From assembly GCF_051209875.1 (NCBI RefSeq), contig NZ_JBNTQY010000001.1, positions 3,100,001 through 3,164,000 of the forward strand: a DNA stretch of 64,000 bases. Reading direction: 5' to 3'. Shown here in pieces: positions 1-8,584 of the stretch; the first letter of the stretch is position 1; every line of letters begins with the position of its first letter. The notes below the pieces were generated by a model, which saw only the letters and a list, made by a program, of their open reading frames with translations, was not told the origin of the DNA and searched no databases. The stretch is from Emticicia sp051209875 (GTDB lineage Bacteria; Bacteroidota; Bacteroidia; Cytophagales; Spirosomataceae). Both the position numbers and the translations under genes were made by a program.

Positions 1-112
1 TAAATATTGACGCAGAAATAAAAATAAAGTCACAAAGAATTCGTTATTTTTTATTTTTTTTGTAAAAAACTGCACTTTATCACCGTATGTCTATCTTTAT
101 CACCAAAATAAA

Positions 113-1492
113 ATGCTCATTATTTTTATTTTTCTTTATCTCATAGTTACAATTTTAGTTGGTTGGTTTGCTTCGAGATATGTAAAAACTTCTAATGACT
201 TTGCTATCGCAGGTCGAAAAATGCCAACTTATGTTGTTGCATCTGGGCTATTTGCAACATGGTTTGGGTCAGAAACTGTGATGGGAGCCTCATCAGAATT
301 TGTAGAAAATGGTTTGCTTGGTGTTATCGAAGATCCTTTTGGAGCATCACTTTGTTTACTCCTCATTGGACTCTTTTTTGCACGTCCACTATACAAACTT
401 AATATTTTAACTTTTAGCGATTATTTCAGTATCAGATACAATAAAAAAGTTGAGTGGATTTCAGCAATTTTTATGATTCCCTCTTATTTTAGTTGGATTG
501 CAGCTCAACTAGTAGCTTTGGCCATAGTTTTACAAGCAATTGCTAATATTCCATTTGTTTGGGGAATCATTATTTGTGCATCCGTTGTCTTATTTTATAC
601 TTATGTCGGTGGTATGTGGTCGGTAGCCATCACTGATACTGTACAAACTGCAATCATCATTATTGGCATGTTGGTTTTGATGCTCGAATTAGTTGGCGAA
701 ATTGGCGGTTGGCAACAAATAGTTGATAAAACTCCCGAAGGTTTCTTTAGTTTTACGCCTAAAGAAAATTCAATTCCAAGCTGGATTGCCTATTTTGGAG
801 CTTGGATTACAATAGGCTGGGGTTCCATTCCACAGCAGGATGTTTTTCAACGTACACTTTCAGCAAAATCAGAAAAAGTGGCAGTTAATAGTGCCTATTG
901 GTCGGCATTTATGTACTTAACAGTTGCATCAATGCCTTTGGTTATTGCTCTTTGTGGTACTTTATTATACCCAGATATTAAACAAGGTGATACCCAAATG
1001 ACCATACCTATTTTAGTTTTAAAACATTCTTCTCTTGGTATGCAAATTGTTTTTTTTGGAGCTTTACTTTCGGCTATTTTGAGTACTTGTAGTGGTGCTA
1101 TTTTGGCTCCAGCAACTGTTTTAGGAGAAAACTTAATAAAACCTCTCTATGGGCATCGAATTTCAGATAAAAAACTATTACAAATTATGCGATTTTCTGT
1201 AATCGGCATTACAATAATTGGAGTAGCATTATCACTTTATAAATCAGCCATCTATGAATTAGTTGGCGAATCATCCGCTTTAAGTTTAGTAGCTCTTTTT
1301 GTGCCTTTAGTAGCTGGTCTATATTGGAAAAAAGCCACTGCACTTGGTGCAATTCTATCAATGATTTTTGGTACTGGCGTTTGGTTTATTTTGGAATTTT
1401 ATGAACCTGAAATACCTGGAATGATTTGGGGGCTATTGGCAAGTATTGCGGGAATGATTGCAGGTTCATTAAAAAGATTTTTTTTAAAATAA
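113..1492 (+). CDS. Sodium:solute symporter (SSS family)
   Basis: A 459-residue inner-membrane protein with about 12 hydrophobic segments spread over its whole length, which fits the sodium:solute symporter family. The family signature region is visible around residues 165-178 (GGMWSVAITDTVQ), in the segment that in SSS proteins lines the sodium and substrate path. The start ATG is the first one after a stretch of AT-rich sequence and leads straight into the first membrane helix. The substrate cannot be told from sequence; no catabolic genes are adjacent that would suggest it. A DUF1801 gene follows 11 nt downstream and is probably co-transcribed. Confidence 0.85.
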   Translation: MLIIFIFLYLIVTILVGWFASRYVKTSNDFAIAGRKMPTYVVASGLFATWFGSETVMGASSEFVENGLLGVIEDPFGASLCLLLIGLFFARPLYKLNILTFSDYFSIRYNKKVEWISAIFMIPSYFSWIAAQLVALAIVLQAIANIPFVWGIIICASVVLFYTYVGGMWSVAITDTVQTAIIIIGMLVLMLELVGEIGGWQQIVDKTPEGFFSFTPKENSIPSWIAYFGAWITIGWGSIPQQDVFQRTLSAKSEKVAVNSAYWSAFMYLTVASMPLVIALCGTLLYPDIKQGDTQMTIPILVLKHSSLGMQIVFFGALLSAILSTCSGAILAPATVLGENLIKPLYGHRISDKKLLQIMRFSVIGITIIGVALSLYKSAIYELVGESSALSLVALFVPLVAGLYWKKATALGAILSMIFGTGVWFILEFYEPEIPGMIWGLLASIAGMIAGSLKRFFLK

Positions 1493-1503
1493 TTCAAAAT
1501 AAC

Positions 1504-1917
1504 ATGCAAAAATACCTCTCAATAGAAGACTTTATTGAAAGCCAAGACCCTGAAATTACTGCCTTACTTTGGTCTTTGCGGCATACGATTTTGAATGCAC
1601 ACCCCAAAATGAAGGAAAGATTTATGTTTAATACTGCTATGTTTGGAGTCAAAAACGAACTTTGTTATTTCGTTATAATGAAGAAAAATAGCGGTGTTGA
1701 AGTTGGCTTTCATCGAGGATTTCAGATGTCAAACATTCAAGGGCTTTTGGAGGCAAAAAAAAGACAATTTATTCAAAGTGTTTCATTCAAAAATGCAGAA
1801 GATTTACAAGAAAAACTCGCAGCTTTCAAAGAAATATTACAAGAAGCCATCATTTTAGACGAAATCAATGACAAATCAATCTTTTCTGAAATTCTTCAAA
1901 AAGGTAGAAAGAAATAA
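1504..1917 (+). CDS. DUF1801 domain protein
   Basis: A 137-residue cytosolic protein of the DUF1801 (YdhG-like) family: the N-terminal helix with residues SLRHTILNAHPKMKERF and the following strand-rich part (FNTAMFGVKNELCYFV, EVGFHRG) match the family pattern. The open frame extends upstream into the transporter gene, but the ATG at 1504, 11 nt after the transporter stop, gives the usual family length and is preferred. Function of the family is not established. It ends immediately next to the convergent flavoprotein gene, with no spacer. Confidence 0.7.
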   Translation: MQKYLSIEDFIESQDPEITALLWSLRHTILNAHPKMKERFMFNTAMFGVKNELCYFVIMKKNSGVEVGFHRGFQMSNIQGLLEAKKRQFIQSVSFKNAEDLQEKLAAFKEILQEAIILDEINDKSIFSEILQKGRKK

Positions 1918-3129
1918 TCAGATATTTTGTGCGGCCAACCAACCACCAGTCCAAGCAGCTTGAAAATTAAATCCGCCTGTTATGGCATCAATATTAAGCA
2001 CTTCTCCAGCCATAAATAGCGATGGATATTTTTTTGAACTAAAAGTATTTAAATCTATTTCTGATAAATCAACGCCGCCAGCTGTAACAAACTCTTCTTT
2101 AAAAGTACTTTTTCCATTGACCTCAAATTTACAAGCAGTCAGTTGTTCGGCTAACTTTTGTATATGCTTTTTTCCAGTTTCAGCCCATTTTTGAAATTCA
2201 CCAATTTCAGCGGCTTTGCAAAGGCTTTTCCATAAACGTATCGGGATGCCAAATTCAGCATTTAGCATAACGTTCTTTTTAGATTGAAGATTTATCTGTT
2301 GATGAAGGTGCTCTTTTACTTCTCCAATATTTTTGCCTGACATCCAATTGACTTCAATTTTGAACTTATAATTCAAAGCATTTAATTCTCTGGCTGCCCA
2401 CGCTGAAAGTTTCAAAATAGCAGGGGCAGAAAGCCCCCAGTGCGTGATGAGAATTGGGCCATCACTTTCAAATTTTGAGCCAATAATTTTAACTTTTGCT
2501 TGTGGTACACTTAATCCCATCAAATCACTGATGCGTTCATCTTTGATATTAAAAGTAAAAAGCGATGGAACAGGTGGAATAATTGTCAAATCTAATTTTT
2601 CAAGTAAACGCCAGGTTGCTGGATCGCTGCCTGTGCCTAACATCAGTTTTTTAGCACGCATTATTCTATTACCGAAAACATTAATTTCCCACGGAAATGG
2701 TTGTGTTGCATGATAAACAAAATCTTCCACACGAGCATTCGTTATAATCTCAACTCGATTTTTTCTTGCATTATCCATCAAACAATCAATTATTGTTTGA
2801 GAAGAATCGGTGGTAGGAAACATCCTACCATCGGATTCTTTTTTAATTTTTACCCCTCGGCTTTCAAACCATTCGATTGTATGGGTAGGATTAAATTTTT
2901 GAAAAGGCTCTAATAAATCATTTTCACCACGTGGATAAAACTTGACCAATTTCTCTGGCTCAAAACACGCATGCGTTACATTACAACGTCCGCCTCCCGA
3001 AACCTTTACTTTCTGTAATACATCACGCCCACGTTCGAGAATTGCTATTTTGACAGCCTTTTTTTCAGCAGCATTAATTGCTGTAAAAAAACCAGCTGCA
3101 CCACCACCAACTACAATAATATCATACAT
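1918..3129 (-). CDS. BaiN/HI0933-like FAD-dependent oxidoreductase
   Basis: A 403-residue flavoprotein of the HI0933/BaiN family (often annotated as aminoacetone oxidase or NAD(P)/FAD-dependent oxidoreductase). The N-terminus holds a dinucleotide-binding fold with GGGAAGFFTAINAAE at residues 8-22, followed by the family motif KVSGGGRCNVTH at about 42-53. The C-terminus has the second FAD-contacting region, AGEVLNIDAITGGFNFQ. Length and order of motifs are normal for the family. The physiological substrate is unknown. It begins directly after the stop of the upstream lipoprotein gene, so the two are probably translated from one transcript. Confidence 0.85.
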   Translation of the reverse strand: MYDIIVVGGGAAGFFTAINAAEKKAVKIAILERGRDVLQKVKVSGGGRCNVTHACFEPEKLVKFYPRGENDLLEPFQKFNPTHTIEWFESRGVKIKKESDGRMFPTTDSSQTIIDCLMDNARKNRVEIITNARVEDFVYHATQPFPWEINVFGNRIMRAKKLMLGTGSDPATWRLLEKLDLTIIPPVPSLFTFNIKDERISDLMGLSVPQAKVKIIGSKFESDGPILITHWGLSAPAILKLSAWAARELNALNYKFKIEVNWMSGKNIGEVKEHLHQQINLQSKKNVMLNAEFGIPIRLWKSLCKAAEIGEFQKWAETGKKHIQKLAEQLTACKFEVNGKSTFKEEFVTAGGVDLSEIDLNTFSSKKYPSLFMAGEVLNIDAITGGFNFQAAWTGGWLAAQNI

Positions 3130-3624
3130 TTACTTGACATATTTTTCTTCAAAGTAAGTTCTTTTTTCTCGTAAAAGCTGCACTAACTTTTCAATTTCTT
3201 TAGGTGAAGTTCCAAACTCGAAGGTCACTTTATGTTTAGAATCGTCTTTAATTATTTCTATCCATTCGGCACCGCCATCGGCACAATCAGGGCAGCCAAT
3301 TACTTCGGGTAATTTTTTAAATGCTTCAAAATCAATATTTTGTATAATATTACTTGCATATAAATTTGTTAGTTTTTCTTTATAACTCTGCGGAACTCCG
3401 CCAACTGCTCCTCTACCCTCGGTAGTATAAACAGTGAATACCAAATCATTCTTTACCAAATTCATTTCTTTTCTGCAAGGCCCTATGCACATACCAAAGC
3501 TAGTACCATAATTGACTACATAATTTTTCATACTTGTCTCATTGCCAAGCACTTGACTATCTTTTTCACAGCTCATGGCAAAGATTGTGGAAAGAATCAT
3601 CCATAACATTAATTGCTTTTTCAT
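3130..3624 (-). CDS. DUF6438-like lipoprotein
   Basis: A 164-residue predicted lipoprotein. The N-terminus is a short hydrophobic signal ending in a lipobox (IFAMSC, Cys at residue 19), so it should be anchored in the envelope. The mature part contains FGMCIGPCRKEMNLV and a C-terminal GCPDCADGG, i.e. two Cys pairs in a context I associate with the DUF6438 family of Bacteroidota lipoproteins; the family assignment is from memory. The paired cysteines could form disulfides or bind metal. Its stop abuts the start of the flavoprotein gene. Confidence 0.65.
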   Translation of the reverse strand: MKKQLMLWMILSTIFAMSCEKDSQVLGNETSMKNYVVNYGTSFGMCIGPCRKEMNLVKNDLVFTVYTTEGRGAVGGVPQSYKEKLTNLYASNIIQNIDFEAFKKLPEVIGCPDCADGGAEWIEIIKDDSKHKVTFEFGTSPKEIEKLVQLLREKRTYFEEKYVK

Positions 3625-3718
3625 ATTTTAATTGGATTTTTGTGAATATATTAGTCAATCAATCATTGACCATCAACTTTACTATTAGATTCAAATTTTA
3701 CCATAAAGGTTGGAACTT

Positions 3719-5842
3719 ATGACCCAAAAACAAATACAAATTATCGCTTTAACTGTTGGGGTAGCAGAAAAAAATATCCAAAATACGATTTCCCTACTTG
3801 AAGAAGGAGCGACTGTTCCTTTTATTTCAAGATATAGAAAAGAAATGACGGGCAGTATGGACGAGGTGCAGGTGGCAAATACAAAAGATTTATACAACAA
3901 ATTTATTGAAGCGGATAAACGCCGTGAAGCCATTATAAAGTCGATTGAAGAACAAGGCAAAATGACTCCAGAATTGCTTTTGAAACTCAATAATGTACTC
4001 TATATCAACGAATTAGAAGATTTATATATACCATACAAACAAAAGCGAAAAACAAAAGCAAGTATTGCTATTGAAAAAGGTTTAGAACCTTTGGCAAAAA
4101 TAATTTTTGCTCAAAAAGACAGAAATATTGAAACAATCGCTGAAAAATACCTTAATGATAAAGTTGACTCCATCGAAGAAGCACTTCAAGGTGCCAGAGA
4201 TATTATGGCAGAATGGGTCAACGAAGACATTCAAGCTCGAAATGCCGTTAGAAAACTTTTTGAACGTGAAGCCATCATCACCTCAAAAGTAAAAAAAGGT
4301 AAAAAAGAAGAAGGAATAAAATTCCAAGATTATTTCGATTTTTCTGAGCCGCTCTCTCGCATCCCTTCACATAGACTTTTGGCATTACGAAGAGGAGAAG
4401 AAGAAGGTATTTTATCCATTGATGTTTCGATTGAAGCCGAACGTGGTACAGATGCTCTCGACCGTATTTTTCTACGTGGTTTACCTGATGCCAAAGAACA
4501 AGTGGCTTTAGCCATTACAGATGCTTATGGCAGACTTTTGAAGCCAAGTATAGAAACTGAATTTGCCAACATTTCAAAACAAAAAGCAGATAGTGAAGCC
4601 ATTAAAATTTTTGCAACTAATCTTCGACAATTACTTTTGGCTTCGCCTTTGGGTCAAAAAAGAGTGATGGGGATTGACCCTGGTTTTAGAACGGGTTGTA
4701 AAATCGTATGCTTAAATGAGCGTGGAGATTTGCTCTATGATACTGTAATTTACCCGTTAAGCAAACAAATGGAAGCAGAAGCAATCTTGAAAAAATTGCT
4801 TCAAGAATATAAAATAGACGCCATTGCCATAGGAAATGGCACAGCAAGTCGTGAAACTGAAAGTCTTGTCAAATCAGTTCTTAAAAACTCAGCTTTTAGT
4901 ACTATTGCTGTTCATGTCGTCTCTGAGCAAGGAGCATCCATCTATTCGGCCTCTCCTATTGCTCGTGAAGAATTTCCTGATAAAGATGTAACAGTACGTG
5001 GAGCAATTTCGATCGGTAGAAGATTGATGGATCCTTTGGCTGAATTGGTAAAAATTGATGCAAAATCAATTGGTGTTGGGCAATATCAACATGATGTAGA
5101 ACAAAAAACATTGAAAGAAAGTCTTGATTCTGTCGTAGAAAGCTGTGTAAATTTAGTGGGTGTTGAACTCAATACAGCCAGTAAGCATTTATTGAGTTAT
5201 GTTTCTGGTTTAGGCCCAGCTTTGGCTCAAAACATTGTTGATTATCGCACAAAAAATGGAGCATTCACCTCAAGAAATGAGCTTAAAACTGTTCCAAGAT
5301 TAGGAGCGAAAGCTTTTGAACAAAGTGCAGGTTTTTTGAGAATTCACGGAGCAGAAAACCCTTTGGATAATTCGGCAGTTCATCCAGAAACTTATCCAAT
5401 CGTTCAGAAAATTGCAAAAGATTTAGGTGTAAAGGTCTCTGAGCTCATTGGTAATGAGCAAATTAAGTCAAAAATAGTCTTAAAAAACTATATAACTGAT
5501 AAAGTTGGAATACCAACATTAAATGACATCTTGTCAGAATTACAAAAACCTGGACGTGACCCTCGCGAAACCTTAGAAGCTTTTGAATTTGCATCTGATG
5601 TCCATACGATGGAAGATTTAAAAGAGGGGATGGTACTACCAGGAATCGTTACAAATATTACAGCTTTTGGATGTTTTGTTGATGTAGGTGTACATCAAGA
5701 TGGCCTTGTCCATCTTTCACAAATGGCAAATCGGTATATCAAAGACCCTAATGAAGTGGTGAAGGTGCATCAAAAAGTACAAGTGAAAGTAATGGAAATT
5801 GATATTTCCAGAAAAAGAATTGGGCTTTCGATGAAGTTTTAA
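3719..5842 (+). CDS. tex: Tex family RNA-binding transcription accessory protein
   Basis: A 707-residue Tex protein, a nucleic-acid-binding factor related to eukaryotic Spt6. Domains in order: N-terminal helical Tex domain, a YqgF/RNase H-like domain beginning around residue 315 (RVMGIDPGFRTGCK), a helix-hairpin-helix domain around 495-510 (YVSGLGPALAQNIVDYR) and a C-terminal S1 RNA-binding domain from about 638 (GMVLPGIVTNITAFGCFVDVG). Order and length are complete. The frame could start three codons earlier at a TTG, but the ATG at 3719 gives the normal Tex start (MTQKQIQIIA) and is preferred. It is divergent from the lipoprotein/flavoprotein pair. Confidence 0.93.
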   Translation: MTQKQIQIIALTVGVAEKNIQNTISLLEEGATVPFISRYRKEMTGSMDEVQVANTKDLYNKFIEADKRREAIIKSIEEQGKMTPELLLKLNNVLYINELEDLYIPYKQKRKTKASIAIEKGLEPLAKIIFAQKDRNIETIAEKYLNDKVDSIEEALQGARDIMAEWVNEDIQARNAVRKLFEREAIITSKVKKGKKEEGIKFQDYFDFSEPLSRIPSHRLLALRRGEEEGILSIDVSIEAERGTDALDRIFLRGLPDAKEQVALAITDAYGRLLKPSIETEFANISKQKADSEAIKIFATNLRQLLLASPLGQKRVMGIDPGFRTGCKIVCLNERGDLLYDTVIYPLSKQMEAEAILKKLLQEYKIDAIAIGNGTASRETESLVKSVLKNSAFSTIAVHVVSEQGASIYSASPIAREEFPDKDVTVRGAISIGRRLMDPLAELVKIDAKSIGVGQYQHDVEQKTLKESLDSVVESCVNLVGVELNTASKHLLSYVSGLGPALAQNIVDYRTKNGAFTSRNELKTVPRLGAKAFEQSAGFLRIHGAENPLDNSAVHPETYPIVQKIAKDLGVKVSELIGNEQIKSKIVLKNYITDKVGIPTLNDILSELQKPGRDPRETLEAFEFASDVHTMEDLKEGMVLPGIVTNITAFGCFVDVGVHQDGLVHLSQMANRYIKDPNEVVKVHQKVQVKVMEIDISRKRIGLSMKF

Positions 5843-5972
5843 TGTATAAAATAATCAAAAAAACGTGAGTTGACCGTTAAGTAAAATTTCCGATTGAAAT
5901 TTGTCATTTTTTCGTAAATCAAAAAAATGATTCTATAACTTTCAGAAAAATTCATTTTAAACTTGTAAACCC

Positions 5973-7805
5973 ATGAAAAAAATTATTCTTATCCTTGTTT
6001 TTATTTACCCATTTGTTTCATTCTCACAAAGAATGGATATTGTTGACCCAATTGGAGGGACAATAATTAAATCAACAAGTAAAAGTAGCTTTAATGCAAC
6101 TGATATTGATGCATTCAATGGTGATGCAGCCTTGCGTTTTATAAAAGCAGGTGTACAACAATGGAATATTCGAAATAGACCTGCAGATAATTATTTAGAA
6201 ATATTTGAATTAAACGGTGGGGGTAGCCGTGTAGTAATTCAAGATGCTACAGGAAATTTTGGTATCGGTGAAACTACTAATCCTACTTATAAATTAGATG
6301 TGCTTCATGGCGGTTCTACGGGTATTCGTAGCCGCTCAAGTAGTTCATTTTCAGTGGTTGATATTGATGCTGCCAGTGGTGATGCTGCCTTACGTTTTGC
6401 AAAAGCCGGCGTTAACCAATGGAATGTACGTAATAGACCTGCTGATGATTATTTTGAAATATTTGAATTAGGTGGTGGGGGTAGCCGTGTGGTTGTTCAA
6501 GATGGTTCTGGTAATGTCGGAATCGGTGAAACTGTTAATCCTACTTATAAATTAGACGTGCTTCATGGTGGTGCAACTGGTATTCGAAGTCGTTCAAGTA
6601 GTACTTTTTCTTTGATAGATATTGATGCTGCCAACGGTGATGCGGCTTTACGTTTTGCCAAAGCTGGTGTTAATCAATGGAATGTTCGTAACAGACCAGC
6701 CGATGATTACTTTGAAATATTTGAATTAGGCGGTGGGGGTAGTCGTTTGGTAGTTCAAGATGGTACTGGAAATGTTGGGATTGGTGAAACGACTTCTCCA
6801 TCTTATAAATTAGATGTACTTCATGGTGGTTCTACGGGTATTCGTAGCCGCTCAAGTGGTTCATTTTCAGTGGTTGATATTGATGCAGCAAGCGGTGATG
6901 CTGCCTTGCGTTTTGCAAAAGCTGGCGTAAACCAATGGAATATCAGAAACAATCCAGCAAATGACAATTTACAGATTTTCGAGTTAGGTGGTGGAGGTGA
7001 AAGAATGAGAATTGAAAATGGAACGGGTAATGTTGTTATTACCGGAAACTTATCGAAAGGTGGTGGTTCATTTAAAATAGACCATCCAATTGAACCAGAA
7101 AATAAATATTTATATCATAGTTTTGTTGAAAGCCCCGATATGATGAATATTTACAATGGTAATATAGTAACGGATGCTTCAGGCAAAGCGACAGTTAAGC
7201 TTCCTGATTACTTTGAAGCCTTAAACATGGAATATCGTTATCAATTAACTGTAATTGGTTCGTTCGCTCAAGCCATTGTTGAAAGGGAAGTTGCGGAAAA
7301 CACTTTTGAAATTGCTACCAATAAACCCAATGTAAAAGTTAGTTGGCAAGTAACTGGTATCCGTCAAGATGCCTTTGCCAAAGGAAATAGAATTCCAAAT
7401 GTTGAAGAAAAGGAATCATACAATAAAGGTAAATATTTACATCCAAGAGCATTTGGCAAACCAGATTACATGGGAATTGGTTATGTTACTTATAATGATA
7501 AAAATAAATTGAGAGGAACTGGAAATGAACCAAGCTCAATTGATGATTCACCTGCTCCTACACCTCCAGTAACTAAAGCAGTTGTTATTGAAGGCTCTAG
7601 TTTAGAACAAAAAGCTGTCGTTGCTCCAATTACCACTAAAACAGAGGAAGTCAAAGGTTCTACTTTAGAGCAAAAGGCGGTTGTTGCTCCAGCTACAAAT
7701 AAAACAGAAGATGTTAAAGGTTCTTCTGTAGAACAAAAAACCTTAGTGGCTCCTACTGCACCTAAAGTACAAGATACAAACAAACAATCTACTGAAAAAA
7801 ATTAG
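5973..7805 (+). CDS. Secreted tail-fibre-like repeat protein
   Basis: A 610-residue secreted protein. A signal peptide (residues 1-19, ending SFSQ) is followed by one partial and three full copies of an 86-residue repeat (about residues 30-358). Each repeat contains YKLDVLHGG, DAALRFAKAGVNQWN, FEIFELGGGGSR and GNVGIGET; the GNVGIGET pattern is typical of trimeric phage-tail-fibre-like beta-helical proteins. A conserved domain follows (about 365-510; FVESPDMMNIYNGN, QLTVIGSFAQAI, VSWQVTGIRQDA) that I recognise from many Bacteroidota and other surface proteins. The C-terminus is a Ser/Pro/Lys-rich tail with three copies of a roughly 22-residue unit (SSLEQKAVVAP). It is probably a surface fibre or adhesin; exact role unknown. 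Confidence 0.7.
   Translation: MKKIILILVFIYPFVSFSQRMDIVDPIGGTIIKSTSKSSFNATDIDAFNGDAALRFIKAGVQQWNIRNRPADNYLEIFELNGGGSRVVIQDATGNFGIGETTNPTYKLDVLHGGSTGIRSRSSSSFSVVDIDAASGDAALRFAKAGVNQWNVRNRPADDYFEIFELGGGGSRVVVQDGSGNVGIGETVNPTYKLDVLHGGATGIRSRSSSTFSLIDIDAANGDAALRFAKAGVNQWNVRNRPADDYFEIFELGGGGSRLVVQDGTGNVGIGETTSPSYKLDVLHGGSTGIRSRSSGSFSVVDIDAASGDAALRFAKAGVNQWNIRNNPANDNLQIFELGGGGERMRIENGTGNVVITGNLSKGGGSFKIDHPIEPENKYLYHSFVESPDMMNIYNGNIVTDASGKATVKLPDYFEALNMEYRYQLTVIGSFAQAIVEREVAENTFEIATNKPNVKVSWQVTGIRQDAFAKGNRIPNVEEKESYNKGKYLHPRAFGKPDYMGIGYVTYNDKNKLRGTGNEPSSIDDSPAPTPPVTKAVVIEGSSLEQKAVVAPITTKTEEVKGSTLEQKAVVAPATNKTEDVKGSSVEQKTLVAPTAPKVQDTNKQSTEKN
6064..7049 (+). repeat. Tandem 258-bp coding repeats
   Basis: Three in-frame direct repeats with a period of exactly 258 bp begin at 6288, 6546 and 6804, preceded by a partial copy from about 6064. 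The nucleotide sequences are close, including long identical stretches, so copies may be lost or gained by recombination. They encode the 86-residue units of the tail-fibre-like protein. Confidence 0.9.
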
Positions 7806-7816
7806 AAAAAAAATAG

Positions 7817-7850
7817 AAAAATGCCTTGAATTCTTTTCAGGGCATTTTTT
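7817..7850 (+). terminator. Rho-independent terminator of the fibre gene
   Basis: The stem ATGCCTTGAA / TTCAGGGCAT (one G-T wobble) is flanked by A-rich sequence on the left and TTTTTT on the right, 12 nt after the stop codon. It can work in both directions. Between it and the tmRNA (7851-8151) I see no gene; only AT-rich sequence and the tmRNA promoter region. Confidence 0.8.
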
Positions 7851-8151
7851 AATTGCTTACCCTCTCTAAATTATAAACTTGTGAGATACCTCAAGGAATT
7901 AGAATTGAGTCTAGTATTTTACAAACAACTGATTGGCAAATCCCAATAATTAAAGAGAATCTTTATTAGATTCTTACCAAAAAAATCGAAAAACTAAGCC
8001 TTTTTTTACTTTTTAAGAAAAAAACAATATAAATATTTTTTCTTGATTAGACTGGTAATCAATACATTAGACAAACTTATAAAGTTGATTTACATTATTG
8101 TGTCTATTTTTTGAACTAATAAGTGTACTTTTGCATTTAATAATAGCAATT

Positions 8152-8522
8152 GGGGACGACCGGTTTTGACGGCGTGAGTGGTTGCGAGTATAAGCATGTC
8201 GGGAGTTGGTAGGATCTCCCGTTAAAAATTCTTCCGAACAATAACTGGCAATACTTCGTATGCCATGGCTGCTTAATTCCGGAGTGAATTAAACATTAGC
8301 CACATCCTGCCTCGGCTAACCTTTGCTGCTGGGGAGTTCAGGGTGTCGCCCCGCAAAGGCGATTATAGGTGGGGAACTTATCTGTAATTAGTATTTAGGT
8401 TTCTAAGGTGCTACTAAGGTCTGATGCTAACCTACTATCACTCGAAAATAAATAGCAACTAAACATGTAGAAGGTTCGACAATTGCCAAGTTCGGACCAG
8501 GGTTCGAGTCCCTGCGTCTCCA
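8152..8522 (+). ncRNA. ssrA: tmRNA (ssrA)
   Basis: Transfer-messenger RNA that rescues stalled ribosomes. The 5' end GGGGACG pairs with CGTCTCC at 8515-8521 to form the tRNA-like acceptor stem, with A8522 as discriminator; CCA is not encoded. The T-arm is visible as GGTTCGAGTCC at 8501-8511. The tag reading frame is at 8247-8276: GGC AAT ACT TCG TAT GCC ATG GCT GCT TAA, giving the peptide GNTSYAMAA, which ends in the usual degradation signal of the lineage (compare YAMAA/YALAA ends in other Bacteroidota). A likely -7 promoter element TACTTTTG lies at 8126-8133, but no good -33 box at the usual distance. Confidence 0.95.
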
Positions 8523-8523
8523 C

Positions 8524-8563
8524 AAAAAAGCCTGATAATCGACTGATTATCAGGCTTTTCTAT
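8524..8563. terminator. Bidirectional terminator between tmRNA and amidohydrolase
   Basis: A perfect 11-bp stem GCCTGATAATC (8530-8540) / GATTATCAGGC (8545-8555) with a 4-nt loop is flanked by AAAAAA on the left and TTTT on the right. It ends the tmRNA transcript and, read on the other strand, the amidohydrolase gene whose stop is at 8585. Confidence 0.9.
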
Positions 8564-8584
8564 AATAGAAAAACTTTTTTATTT

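Noticed and set aside
1982..3157. Several plus-strand open frames opposite the flavoprotein gene.
   Set aside because: They are shadows of the well-supported minus-strand gene and show no family features.
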